Source: a virus. Taken from it: a stretch of DNA of 48,782 nucleotides. Numbering within the stretch: the stretch's first letter is position 1; each line of letters opens with the position of its first letter. The DNA lies in the IMG/VR virus record IMGVR_UViG_3300021141_000014, positions 1-48,782 of that record. One strand, written 5' to 3'. Below are positions 28,488 through 35,362 of the stretch, piece after piece. The position numbers were made by a program, and so were the translations under genes. The notes beneath the pieces were generated by a model. The model was given only the letters and a program-made list of their open reading frames with translations, made no database searches and was not told the origin of the DNA.

Positions 28488-30313
28488 ATAAAGTCCTCTT
28501 CCTGCTCATAAACATCGACCGGCTTGGAGAAGTTCACATACTTTCGTGGCTGATCTCCGCGCTTGCCGATGAACTGCATTGCCATGCCGCCCCAGTAGGT
28601 GCCGACAAATCCTTCCCACTCACCATTGCGCTGCTTGCTGCATGTGAGGCGCGAGTCGGGCGTGCCGAGAAGCTCATCCGGAACGTCGTCATACTCGTTC
28701 AGCTCCGCGATCTGGCGTTCCTTTTTCTTGTTGCGCCAGATCGTGAGGACGCTGTCCGCCAAGTCGGTAATAGAGCCAGAGCCCTTCACATCCATCTTGC
28801 CGGTGGGCATCTCCTCGCTCTCGCCCTTGCGCGAGTGCGTGACCAAGAAGACTGTGGTTCCAGTCGTGTTCTTGAAGTCGCATAGTTCCTCCATGAAGCG
28901 CTTCTGGGCGCTGTAGTCATCGTCGTCGATACCACATTTGGACATGTTGTCGATGAAGAAAACATCGATACCGTATTTTTTACGTGCATAGCTGAACACG
29001 TCGAGCATCCGCGTTGTCTTCGCTGTGCCGACAAGATCAAACAGCCAAAGCTTCTGCGCATACCAGTCGATGCAGGCGTTGGCATATGCCTGCGTCGGAT
29101 CCCCAGTCGCTATGCCTGCGGTCTGTCGCGTCAGCCTCGTGAGCAGTCGGCGTGCTGGCATCTCCATCGATGCGATGCACACGCGCTTGCCCTGCAGCAT
29201 CGCGTCAAGTGCGAACTGTCCTGCAAGCTGTGACTTGCCGTGGCCGTTGATCCCGTTGAGGATCACGAGCTCTGCGTCGCGGAACCGGAGCTTGCCCTCG
29301 AGGCCGACGATCAGTGGCTCGAAGCCGCGCTGATCCTTCTCATCGCTGAACAGTTCGCGGAGGATGTCCTCGCGATACTCAGTGGCACAGCGTAGTTCCT
29401 GCGGGTCGTACCCCGCCGCCATCGTCCGAATGCTGGTGATGTCGACACCGGCAAGCAGGCACTCGTTCAGATCCTTGTGTGGCAGCGGAGCTCGGAGGCA
29501 GCGGTGTATGCCCAGCCGCTCTGCAATCTCTCGTGCAGCGAGCTCGCCCTCTTCGTCCATGTCGAGCGCAAGGATGATCGTGTCGAACCGCTCGAGGTTG
29601 TCGAACTCGTTCTCGATCCACTGTTGCTTCGCACCCTTGCCGCCACCGAAGGGAACCGACAGCGCCGACACACCCATCTGGTATGCCGCCATCGCGTCGA
29701 ACTCACCCTCGGTGATCCATATCTCTCGAGCGTTGTGATCGACCGCCTGCCAGCCGAAGAGACATGGCATCTGCCCAGCCGACGTCGGCCCCTGATTCTT
29801 CTTGTCCTTGGTGTCGCGGAACTTGATCATCCGCGCTTCACCGTTGGGATCGATGAACGGGAACAGGATGCGGGATCCTTCCGCCGCAATGCGGAACGCC
29901 AACATCGTCTCTTCGTTCAAGCCGCGAGACGTCAAATAGTCTTTGACGCTTGTCCCCTCGACCTTGCGCGCACCCTCTGGCTTGACTGGTGGCTGGTATT
30001 CCTTCTTCGTCGTGACGAATGCAGGCCTCTCGACACCAAGCCACGAACGAATGTCGTCCATCGCCTCGATCAAGCTGCTGCGTTTCACAGCGCGCCACAG
30101 ATCGACAAGGTCGCCGCCACTGTCACCAGTTGAGAAGTCGCTCCACACGCCAGCCTTCGGGCCGCTCATGTGAATGCGCAGGGACTGACCCTTCTCGCCG
30201 TCAAGTCCGCCGACGCAATACTCAGCGCCGTTGACCACACCCGCTGGTAGCAGGTGGCGCAGGGTCGGGAGCATGTTGCTGTTCAGCCTCTCCGATAGCT
30301 CACGTAAATCCAT
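28484..30313 (-). CDS. Primase-helicase (T7 gp4/Twinkle-like)
   Basis: 609 residues from ATG at 30313, six bases after GGAGG. N-terminal primase part without zinc cysteines (EYCVGGLDGEKG; SDFSTGDSGGDLVDLW). Toprim domain: WITEGEFDAMAAYQMG (Glu202) and ILALDMDEEGELAAREIA (Asp250, Asp252). The RecA-fold helicase follows: Walker A LNGINGHGKSQ (Lys360), SMEMP at 382, FFIDNMSKCG as Walker B and VFLVTHSRKG. It should unwind DNA and lay primers at the fork. Downstream of the replisome organiser, with stop and start adjacent (TAAATG). Confidence 0.9.
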   Translation of the reverse strand: MDLRELSERLNSNMLPTLRHLLPAGVVNGAEYCVGGLDGEKGQSLRIHMSGPKAGVWSDFSTGDSGGDLVDLWRAVKRSSLIEAMDDIRSWLGVERPAFVTTKKEYQPPVKPEGARKVEGTSVKDYLTSRGLNEETMLAFRIAAEGSRILFPFIDPNGEARMIKFRDTKDKKNQGPTSAGQMPCLFGWQAVDHNAREIWITEGEFDAMAAYQMGVSALSVPFGGGKGAKQQWIENEFDNLERFDTIILALDMDEEGELAAREIAERLGIHRCLRAPLPHKDLNECLLAGVDITSIRTMAAGYDPQELRCATEYREDILRELFSDEKDQRGFEPLIVGLEGKLRFRDAELVILNGINGHGKSQLAGQFALDAMLQGKRVCIASMEMPARRLLTRLTRQTAGIATGDPTQAYANACIDWYAQKLWLFDLVGTAKTTRMLDVFSYARKKYGIDVFFIDNMSKCGIDDDDYSAQKRFMEELCDFKNTTGTTVFLVTHSRKGESEEMPTGKMDVKGSGSITDLADSVLTIWRNKKKERQIAELNEYDDVPDELLGTPDSRLTCSKQRNGEWEGFVGTYWGGMAMQFIGKRGDQPRKYVNFSKPVDVYEQEEDFI

Positions 30314-31189
30314 TTAGTGCCTCCATTCACTCTTGCCGTTGAGGGCTTCGTTCAGCGCCTCCACCTGCAGCTTCAACGCCTTGAACTTTTCGTACTTCTC
30401 TTGGTTCGACTTGTCCTGCAGCCAGCGGTCGTGTGCCATGTCCTTGTCGTAGGTCAGGTCAACAAGCTTTGCTCGCGCCTGCTGGAAGGACAGGCCAGCC
30501 ATCGGGTTCGATGCTGCGTTGGCCTTGCCCTTGGGTATGAACATTCCTTGCCAGCCGCCGTTGATGTTGTGATCGATGATCTGTCGAACGGTCCAGCCAG
30601 CATCAACGCCTTCACGCAGAACCTTGATCGCCAGCTTCCGCGACTGATCCGTCAGCGGCTTCTTGATCTGTCTGCGCTGTTCCTCCCAATCGGACCACGC
30701 ATCTGCATCAATCCAATCAGGGAGGATGAAGGCGTCAGCCTTCTTACTCTTCCCTTTATTCTCTTCTTTCTCTTCATTCCCTTTATTGTTCTGTGTCGCG
30801 GTGGTGTCGCGGTCCTGTCGCGCTGCTGTCGCGGTCCTGTCGCTCTGCCCTTTAGGATCGAGCTGGAAGGCGTTGTAATTGTTGATGGAAATGATGGTCA
30901 CGCCTGTCGCGCTATCTATGCGGATCATGTCGCGGTCAACGAGGCGCGTGAGAAAGCGATTGGCCCAGTCTTTACTGCGTTCCAGATGCGTTGCCATGTC
31001 CCGCACTGACATCGCGAGTTGTCCTCGCTGCAGTTTTATAGAGCGCTCTTTGTAGCGCACATCGACCTCTCTCCAAGAGGCACGCAGCACCATCCACGCA
31101 AACGCCATTGCCTCTGCATCAGTGCGAAAGACAGAGTGATCCAACATGCGACGGTAAATTAGGACGTACCCGCCCAACTCATTCGACAT
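30314..31189 (-). CDS. Replisome organiser / DnaD-like initiator
   Basis: 291 residues from ATG at 31189, seven bases after GGAGG; longer in-frame starts exist but lack a ribosome site. A winged-helix N-terminal part: LGGYVLIYRRMLDHSVFRTD, LQRGQLAMSVRDMATHLERS, KDWANRFLTRLVDRDMIRID. A Lys/Glu-rich linker (GNEEKEENKGKSKKADAF) leads to a C-terminal region for loader or helicase contact. Such proteins bind the phage origin and recruit helicase. The palindrome-rich region lies directly upstream. Confidence 0.75.
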   Translation of the reverse strand: MSNELGGYVLIYRRMLDHSVFRTDAEAMAFAWMVLRASWREVDVRYKERSIKLQRGQLAMSVRDMATHLERSKDWANRFLTRLVDRDMIRIDSATGVTIISINNYNAFQLDPKGQSDRTATAARQDRDTTATQNNKGNEEKEENKGKSKKADAFILPDWIDADAWSDWEEQRRQIKKPLTDQSRKLAIKVLREGVDAGWTVRQIIDHNINGGWQGMFIPKGKANAASNPMAGLSFQQARAKLVDLTYDKDMAHDRWLQDKSNQEKYEKFKALKLQVEALNEALNGKSEWRH

Positions 31190-31541
31190 TTCAACCTCCA
31201 ATTTCTGCGGCCCTTCACCGCGCTTTTGTTCGCTTAAAAAATGTGACGGCAGGGCCAATGCGAAATTTGGAGGTTTCGCACAAGCGAACATTGGCCGGTT
31301 CCCGTCGCGATACGGTAGCCGTCACACACTGCACATATTTCGCTCGAGCAACTCGTGCAAGAGGAAATGTGATGGCGTTCTACCTCCGCCCGTTCGATTT
31401 TTTCTACTCGGCTTTTTATGTGTGATGCAGAGATGTCACAGCTCGATTCTTTTTCCACATGTTTCGAAACACAGGAATTGACGTGCCAGATCTAGGCTCT
31501 ATGTTGTGCGTCGACACGATGACTCGTGATCGGAGAAAGGA
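31190..31541. promoter_or_regulatory. Divergent control region and candidate replication origin
   Basis: 352 bases between divergent replication and recombination blocks. Nested inverted repeats: TGTTCGCTT (31228) with AAGCGAACA (31282), GTGACGGC (31243) with GCCGTCAC (31318), GGCCAATG (31253) with CATTGGCC (31289), TGCGAAA (31259) with TTTCGCA (31274). An imperfect DnaA box TTTTCCACA lies at 31450-31458, and a T-rich stretch nearby. TGTGA-N10-TCACA at 31421-31440 may be an operator. Confidence 0.5.
31478..31505 (+). promoter_or_regulatory. Promoter of the recombination operon (sigma70-like)
   Basis: TTGACG at 31478-31483 and TATGTT at 31500-31505, spacer 16, lead to a start of transcription about 25 bases before the GGAGAAAGGA of the annealing-protein gene at 31542. 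The same TTGACG box as in the early promoter at 16484. Confidence 0.55.
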
Positions 31542-32231
31542 ATGGAAATGGAAACGCACATCGCTGGCATCCCGCTCAGCAAGTTGGTCGACGAAGCAGC
31601 CAAGCCTCGCGCAAGTGAAATCTGGAACAACCTGTCGTTTGTCAACGTCAACGACGACCTCGACAAAAAGAACGGGTACTCGTACCTGAGCTGGTCGCCT
31701 GCATGGGCGACGTTGATGGAGCACTACCCGACCTCGAACTTCTATTTCGAGAATCAGCGTGGTGAGAACGGCGAGGTCAACAACGAAGGCCTGATCCGCT
31801 TTCCGGATGGCACCGCCGAAGTTCGCTGTGTCCTGACTGTCGACGGCGTCACGCGCACGATGTGGTTGCCGGTGATGGATCACAGGAACAACGCCATCAA
31901 GAACCCGAATGCTCGCGACATCAACGACGCGAAGATGCGCTGCCTCGTGAAGGCAATGTCGCTGTTTGGTCTGGGCCTTTACATCTACGCTGGCGAAGAT
32001 CTGCCAGACGCTGCCAAGGCAAAGCCTACGCCGAAGACTGCCGCGCCTACCGATACCGCAGAGAAGGATGCGCTGATCGCCACCATCAATGCTGCGACGA
32101 ACGTCGACGAGCTGAAGGCTGCATTCAGCAAGGCCAGCAAGTACGCACGCAACCGGAACGACGAGGCACTTCTCAAGGAAGTGACGGAGCTCAAGGACAA
32201 GCGCAAAGACGTGCTGATCAACAACTATTAA
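31542..32231 (+). CDS. Single-strand annealing protein (DUF1071/Sak-like)
   Basis: 229 residues from ATG at 31542 after AAAGGA; a second ATG two codons on is also possible. The DUF1071 pattern is clear: DKKNGYSYLSWSPAWATLME, YFENQRGENGE, AEVRCVLTVDGVTRTMWLPV, MDHRNNAIKNPNARDINDAK and MRCLVKAMSLFGLGLYIYAG. Such proteins anneal complementary strands during phage recombination. A variable Pro/Ala linker and a helical C-terminus follow. The exonuclease partner is encoded next. Confidence 0.85.
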   Translation: MEMETHIAGIPLSKLVDEAAKPRASEIWNNLSFVNVNDDLDKKNGYSYLSWSPAWATLMEHYPTSNFYFENQRGENGEVNNEGLIRFPDGTAEVRCVLTVDGVTRTMWLPVMDHRNNAIKNPNARDINDAKMRCLVKAMSLFGLGLYIYAGEDLPDAAKAKPTPKTAAPTDTAEKDALIATINAATNVDELKAAFSKASKYARNRNDEALLKEVTELKDKRKDVLINNY

Positions 32232-32241
32232 GGATCAGAGC

Positions 32242-33144
32242 ATGGAACAGAAATCAGAAGAGTGGTTCAAGGCTCGGGTCGGCGTCGTAACCGGAAGCCG
32301 TGTCGGCGCAATCCTCGGGTGCAATCCCTACCAGAAGGAAGAGGATGTAATGCGTGACATGGTCCGCGAATATTTCGGCGCGGACAGGGAGTTCACTGGC
32401 AACGTCGCCACCAACCACGGTGAGCGGATGGAGCCTGTGGCTCTGGAGTTCTACGAGTACAAGACTGGGGTGTCAGTCGCTCCGACCGGCTTCGTCAAGC
32501 ACGACGACCACGACTGGATCGGCGCTTCACCGGATGGACTGATTGGTCTTGATGGTGGCCTTGAAATCAAGTGTCCGTACTGGGCCAAGGCTCCCTACTC
32601 GGTGCTCGAGAAGCCGAGCTATTACGCCCAGTGCCAGCTCGTGATGGAGGTGTGCGACCTGCAGTGGATGGACTTCCTCTGCTACATCGACGAGGACAAC
32701 TACCTGCTCGAGCGGGTCGACAGGGACGAGATCTGGTTCGACCGGCACTTCGCAAAGCTTGAGGAGTTTCACAAAAAATACATCGAGGTGATCTCGTGTG
32801 AAACCAAAGCCAAGCCTTACTTGGAATCGGGCTTCGCTGTCATCTCTGATGAACGGGCGGAGCGGATGTCTGATCTGTTCCTGCAGATCCGTGAGGCGGA
32901 GGCGGAGATAGCTCCGCTGAAGGACGAGTTCGACGCCCTGAAAAAAGAACTTGGTGCCGAGTTTGGATCATTCCAAACCGAGCGCATCAAGGTCACAAAG
33001 GCCGAGAAGAAAGGGGCGGTGGACCACACCGCTATTTATAAAACCGTAGACGTCGACGGCCTGCTTGCCTCGAAGGGCAAGACTATGGAGGACTTCCGAA
33101 AAGAAGCCGTCATCAGCTACACAGTAAAGAGTATTGAGAACTGA
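32242..33144 (+). CDS. YqaJ-like recombination exonuclease
   Basis: 300 residues from ATG at 32242. Lambda-Exo-type nuclease: SEEWFKARVGVVTGSRVGAI, NHGERMEPVALEFYEYKTGV, WIGASPDGLIGLDGGLEIKC with Asp98, Glu108 and Lys110 as active-site set, then YYAQCQLVMEVCDLQWMDFL. It degrades the 5' strand at double-strand ends so that the annealing protein can load. C-terminal residues 205-300 are a helical extension. Part of the plus-strand recombination operon. Confidence 0.9.
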   Translation: MEQKSEEWFKARVGVVTGSRVGAILGCNPYQKEEDVMRDMVREYFGADREFTGNVATNHGERMEPVALEFYEYKTGVSVAPTGFVKHDDHDWIGASPDGLIGLDGGLEIKCPYWAKAPYSVLEKPSYYAQCQLVMEVCDLQWMDFLCYIDEDNYLLERVDRDEIWFDRHFAKLEEFHKKYIEVISCETKAKPYLESGFAVISDERAERMSDLFLQIREAEAEIAPLKDEFDALKKELGAEFGSFQTERIKVTKAEKKGAVDHTAIYKTVDVDGLLASKGKTMEDFRKEAVISYTVKSIEN

Positions 33145-33145
33145 C

Positions 33146-33328
33146 ATGGGACGACCCAGAAAAGACAGCCAGAACCGACTGGTTCAAACGACCATCGACG
33201 ACCCGACGTACCGCGCACTGTGCGAGATGTCGATCAAGGAAGACCGGCCTATCGCAAGCGTCGTGCGGCAGGCAATCAATCTCTACATTGCGCATCTCGA
33301 GCGGATCCGCAAAGTCGAACTTATCTAG
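33146..33328 (+). CDS. Ribbon-helix-helix DNA-binding protein
   Basis: 60 residues from ATG at 33146. MGRPRKDSQNRLVQTTIDDP, YRALCEMSIKEDRPIASVVR and QAINLYIAHLERIRK match the Arc/CopG fold: a short strand (QTTID), then two helices with the RPIASVVRQAI segment. It is the only small, stand-alone repressor-like protein I see in the genome and may regulate the early or recombination operon. Confidence 0.72.
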   Translation: MGRPRKDSQNRLVQTTIDDPTYRALCEMSIKEDRPIASVVRQAINLYIAHLERIRKVELI

Positions 33329-33340
33329 AAAGGCACAAGG

Positions 33341-33652
33341 ATGGCTTACGAACAAAAACCAAATACCTTCTCACTCTTCCGCGACACCGAGGACCGGATC
33401 GCAGAGCGCAAGAAGTTCTACGCCGACAAGGGCTGGGATACAGATGGCGTTCCGATCTACAGCGGCAAGATGACGCTCGAGGGCGGCGAAGAGCTGAACA
33501 TCGAAGCACGCATCATCGAAGGCCAGAAGGGCAAGTTCTTTGCTGGTCGCGTGTGGAAGAAGAAGCTGGTGACTGAACCCCAGTCGAACGGCTACTCGCG
33601 TCCGCCAGCAGCTCCTGCTGCTGACGATCTCGACGACGACGTGCCGTTCTGA
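33341..33652 (+). CDS. SSB-like protein
   Basis: 103 residues from ATG at 33341. MAYEQKPNTFSLFRDTEDRI, PIYSGKMTLEGGEELNIEAR, IIEGQKGKFFAGRVWKKKLV: a short OB-like set of strands. The acidic tail ends DDLDDDVPF, the D/E-rich tip with terminal Phe typical of bacterial and phage single-strand binding proteins, used to recruit partners. The neighbouring annealing protein and exonuclease fit this role. Confidence 0.65.
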   Translation: MAYEQKPNTFSLFRDTEDRIAERKKFYADKGWDTDGVPIYSGKMTLEGGEELNIEARIIEGQKGKFFAGRVWKKKLVTEPQSNGYSRPPAAPAADDLDDDVPF

Positions 33653-33703
33653 GGCTGAACGGGGGGTGGCTGCGGTCACCCCTCAATCACATGGACGAAT
33701 CGA

Positions 33704-33841
33704 ATGACGCTCTTAATTGCTTGCCTGTTGATCTACGTCGGCGACCTGCACTACGGATGGTACGTGTTGGCAGCGTGGCTTTGGCTCGCCAAGAACTTCG
33801 TTAAATTCTGGGGTGCTTTTACAGATGTTGGTGATAGTTAG
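33704..33841 (+). CDS. Small membrane protein (45 aa)
   Basis: ATG at 33704. MTLLIACLLIYVGDLHYGWY and VLAAWLWLAKNFVKFWGAFT are two short hydrophobic segments around Asp-Leu-His. The end (DVGDS) overlaps the next gene's start by 17 bases. The GGGGTG/CACCCC hairpin at 33663-33682 lies between the SSB-like gene and this one. Likely a phage membrane peptide of unknown function. Confidence 0.5.
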   Translation: MTLLIACLLIYVGDLHYGWYVLAAWLWLAKNFVKFWGAFTDVGDS

Positions 33842-34178
33842 AAACGAAGGATCGGTTGTCTATGGAGGCAGGAACCTGACCGCAGACTTCGAACAGACCT
33901 TCGACCATGCACTGCGTGTGGACAGGATTGTCGAGACCGTTGGTGAGGAGTTTGTCGAGATCTCGATCAAGCATCGTGACGGGTATCTCGAGACTGTGCA
34001 GTTGGATCTCGAGTTCTCAGAGCATGAGATCGACGACGTGCTGACGGTGGCTCTGGTGGGCTTCGTGCGTTGGAAAGAAGGTGACCGTGGACGGCGCAAG
34101 CCAGCGGTCAGGCTGGGGTTTGATGCCCCGCGTAGCTACAAGCTGGTGCGGGACAACGCCATCAAGCGAACCGAATAA
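33825..34178 (+). CDS. Hypothetical protein (117 aa)
   Basis: ATG at 33825; GTG at 33813 or 33831 are alternatives. MLVIVRNEGSVVYGGRNLTA, FDHALRVDRIVETVGEEFVE and YLETVQLDLEFSEHEIDDVL look like an alpha/beta protein; the end (KPAVRLGFDAPRSYKLVRDN) is basic. Not recognised. It precedes the integrase gene. Confidence 0.55.
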   Translation: MLVIVRNEGSVVYGGRNLTADFEQTFDHALRVDRIVETVGEEFVEISIKHRDGYLETVQLDLEFSEHEIDDVLTVALVGFVRWKEGDRGRRKPAVRLGFDAPRSYKLVRDNAIKRTE

Positions 34179-34255
34179 GTTAAATCATCTAGGTTGTGAT
34201 CGGAATGGATTGTATGATGACGACAGTGGGTGCCTCCGACCATAAGGAGGCTTGT

Positions 34256-35080
34256 ATGGAAAAGACTTGGAATGACGCCGCTGGGCGTTGGCTGAATGGA
34301 CGGACTACCAAGCACATTAAGCAGGAGCAGCACTACGTTGAAGTGCTCACCGGCTACTTGGCTACCCTACCCCTCAGCCGAATCACGAAGGGGGTGGTAG
34401 CTGATCTTCGGGACGACATGCTCAAGACCCGAAGCGTTGCAACCGTCAACCGTTACCTGACCGTACTGCGGTCGATCCTGAACATGGCGCGGGACGAGTG
34501 GGAGTGGATCGATACCGCTCCCAAGATCAAGAGGATGGAGGAGCCCTCGAGGGTTCGGTTCATCGAGAAGGACGAAGCTCGCCGCCTGCTCAGGGAATTG
34601 CCGTCACATCTGAAGGACAAGGTTGTCTTCGCGCTGTCGACTGGGCTTCGGGACGCCAACGTCCGCGAGCTGCGATGGGACGAGGTCGACCTCCAGAACA
34701 AGATGGTGACGATCAGCGGGGGAAAGATGAAGAACGGGAAGCCGCTCTCCATTCCGCTGAACGAGACCGCTTACGAGGTGCTGGCCAAACGCTGCAGGGA
34801 CAAGAAGAAGGATCCGGAGTGGGTGTTTGCGTACGCGGGTAAGCCCGTCCACCGCAGCAACACAAAGGCCTTCAGGAAGGCTCTGAGGCGCGCTGGCATC
34901 GAGAACTTTAGATGGCATGACCTCCGCCATACGTGGGCGTCGTGGCACATCCAGAAGGGTACTCACACTGCGGCAGTACGGGAGATGGGAGGCTGGTCCG
35001 ACGACCGAATGGTCCAACGCTACGCGCATCTGTCGACGAAGCACCTGCGCAAAGTGGCGGACAACATCGGATCGCTGTAA
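34256..35080 (+). CDS. int: Tyrosine-type integrase
   Basis: 274 residues from ATG at 34256, five bases after AAGGAGG. N-terminal SAM-like core-binding domain (LTGYLATLPLSRITKGVVAD; TVNRYLTVLRSILNMARDEW). Catalytic set: Arg132 in STGLRDANVREL, Lys157 in ISGGKMKNGK, His221 and Arg224 in WHDLRHTWASWH, Trp247 in MGGWSDDRM, nucleophile Tyr256 in VQRYAHLST. It lacks a long N-terminal arm-binding domain, unlike lambda Int. The attP candidate begins about 50 bases after its stop. Confidence 0.92.
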   Translation: MEKTWNDAAGRWLNGRTTKHIKQEQHYVEVLTGYLATLPLSRITKGVVADLRDDMLKTRSVATVNRYLTVLRSILNMARDEWEWIDTAPKIKRMEEPSRVRFIEKDEARRLLRELPSHLKDKVVFALSTGLRDANVRELRWDEVDLQNKMVTISGGKMKNGKPLSIPLNETAYEVLAKRCRDKKKDPEWVFAYAGKPVHRSNTKAFRKALRRAGIENFRWHDLRHTWASWHIQKGTHTAAVREMGGWSDDRMVQRYAHLSTKHLRKVADNIGSL

Positions 35081-35100
35081 GGAAATGAGGGGTGATTATC

Positions 35101-35110
35101 TTGTGGATAA
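35101..35110. promoter_or_regulatory. DnaA box-like site
   Basis: TTGTGGATAA, whose complement TTATCCACAA fits the DnaA box consensus with no mismatch. It lies between the integrase stop and attP. A single box is weak evidence of an origin, but the phage encodes a DnaA-domain-IV-like protein, so the site may be a target for that protein or for host DnaA. Confidence 0.45.
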
Positions 35111-35126
35111 ACTACCCCTTTATTCC

Positions 35127-35260
35127 ATAACTTCCGTGAAGAAAACCACGTAAGTTATTGATTGGAGCGGGTAACGAGGCTCGAACTCGTGACCTCGACC
35201 TTGGCAAGGTTGGAGGCACCCACTGCGGGAAAACTCCTTGCCGCTCCAGAACTTACGCGA
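35127..35260. other. attP candidate (3' half of tRNA-Gly, GCC) with arm-type repeats
   Basis: On the minus strand, 35207 to 35163 reads as the tRNA 3' half: anticodon loop TTGCCAA (anticodon GCC), T arm ACGAG-TTCGAGC-CTCGT, acceptor strand TACCCGC, then TCCA. No matching 5' acceptor GCGGGTA is present, so this is not a whole tRNA. Three copies of a 10-12 base repeat flank it: ATAACTTCCGTG (35127), its inverted relative CACGTAAGTTAT (35147) and AACTTACGCG (35250). These look like integrase arm sites. CCGCTCCA at 35241-35248 inverts the tRNA end. Host target: tRNA-Gly(GCC). Confidence 0.65.
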
Positions 35261-35332
35261 TAAACCTACGGACGCTGTGATGCACTTCGGAAGTCAGTGT
35301 ATCACAGCAGCTTTCCCCAAATAAAAACCCTG

Positions 35333-35362
35333 CCCCGACCCTAGTACGGTCGGGGTTTTTTT
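35333..35362. terminator. Intrinsic terminator, convergent
   Basis: CCCCGACC and GGTCGGGG pair over eight bases around loop CTAGTAC, followed on the plus strand by seven T. On the minus strand the stem is followed by CAGGGTTTTTATTT, so it may act both ways. It ends the plus-strand integrase operon and abuts the stop codon of the giant minus-strand gene. Confidence 0.8.

Noticed and set aside
31421-31440. CRP site TGTGA...TCACA
   Set aside because: The half-sites are ten bases apart, not six, so it does not fit CRP; kept only as a possible phage operator.
35163-35248. Complete tRNA-Gly gene
   Set aside because: The 3' half is convincing, but the 5' acceptor strand and D arm do not match; the outer GGAGCGG/CCGCTCC pairing leaves three extra bases before the T arm. 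Better explained as attP.
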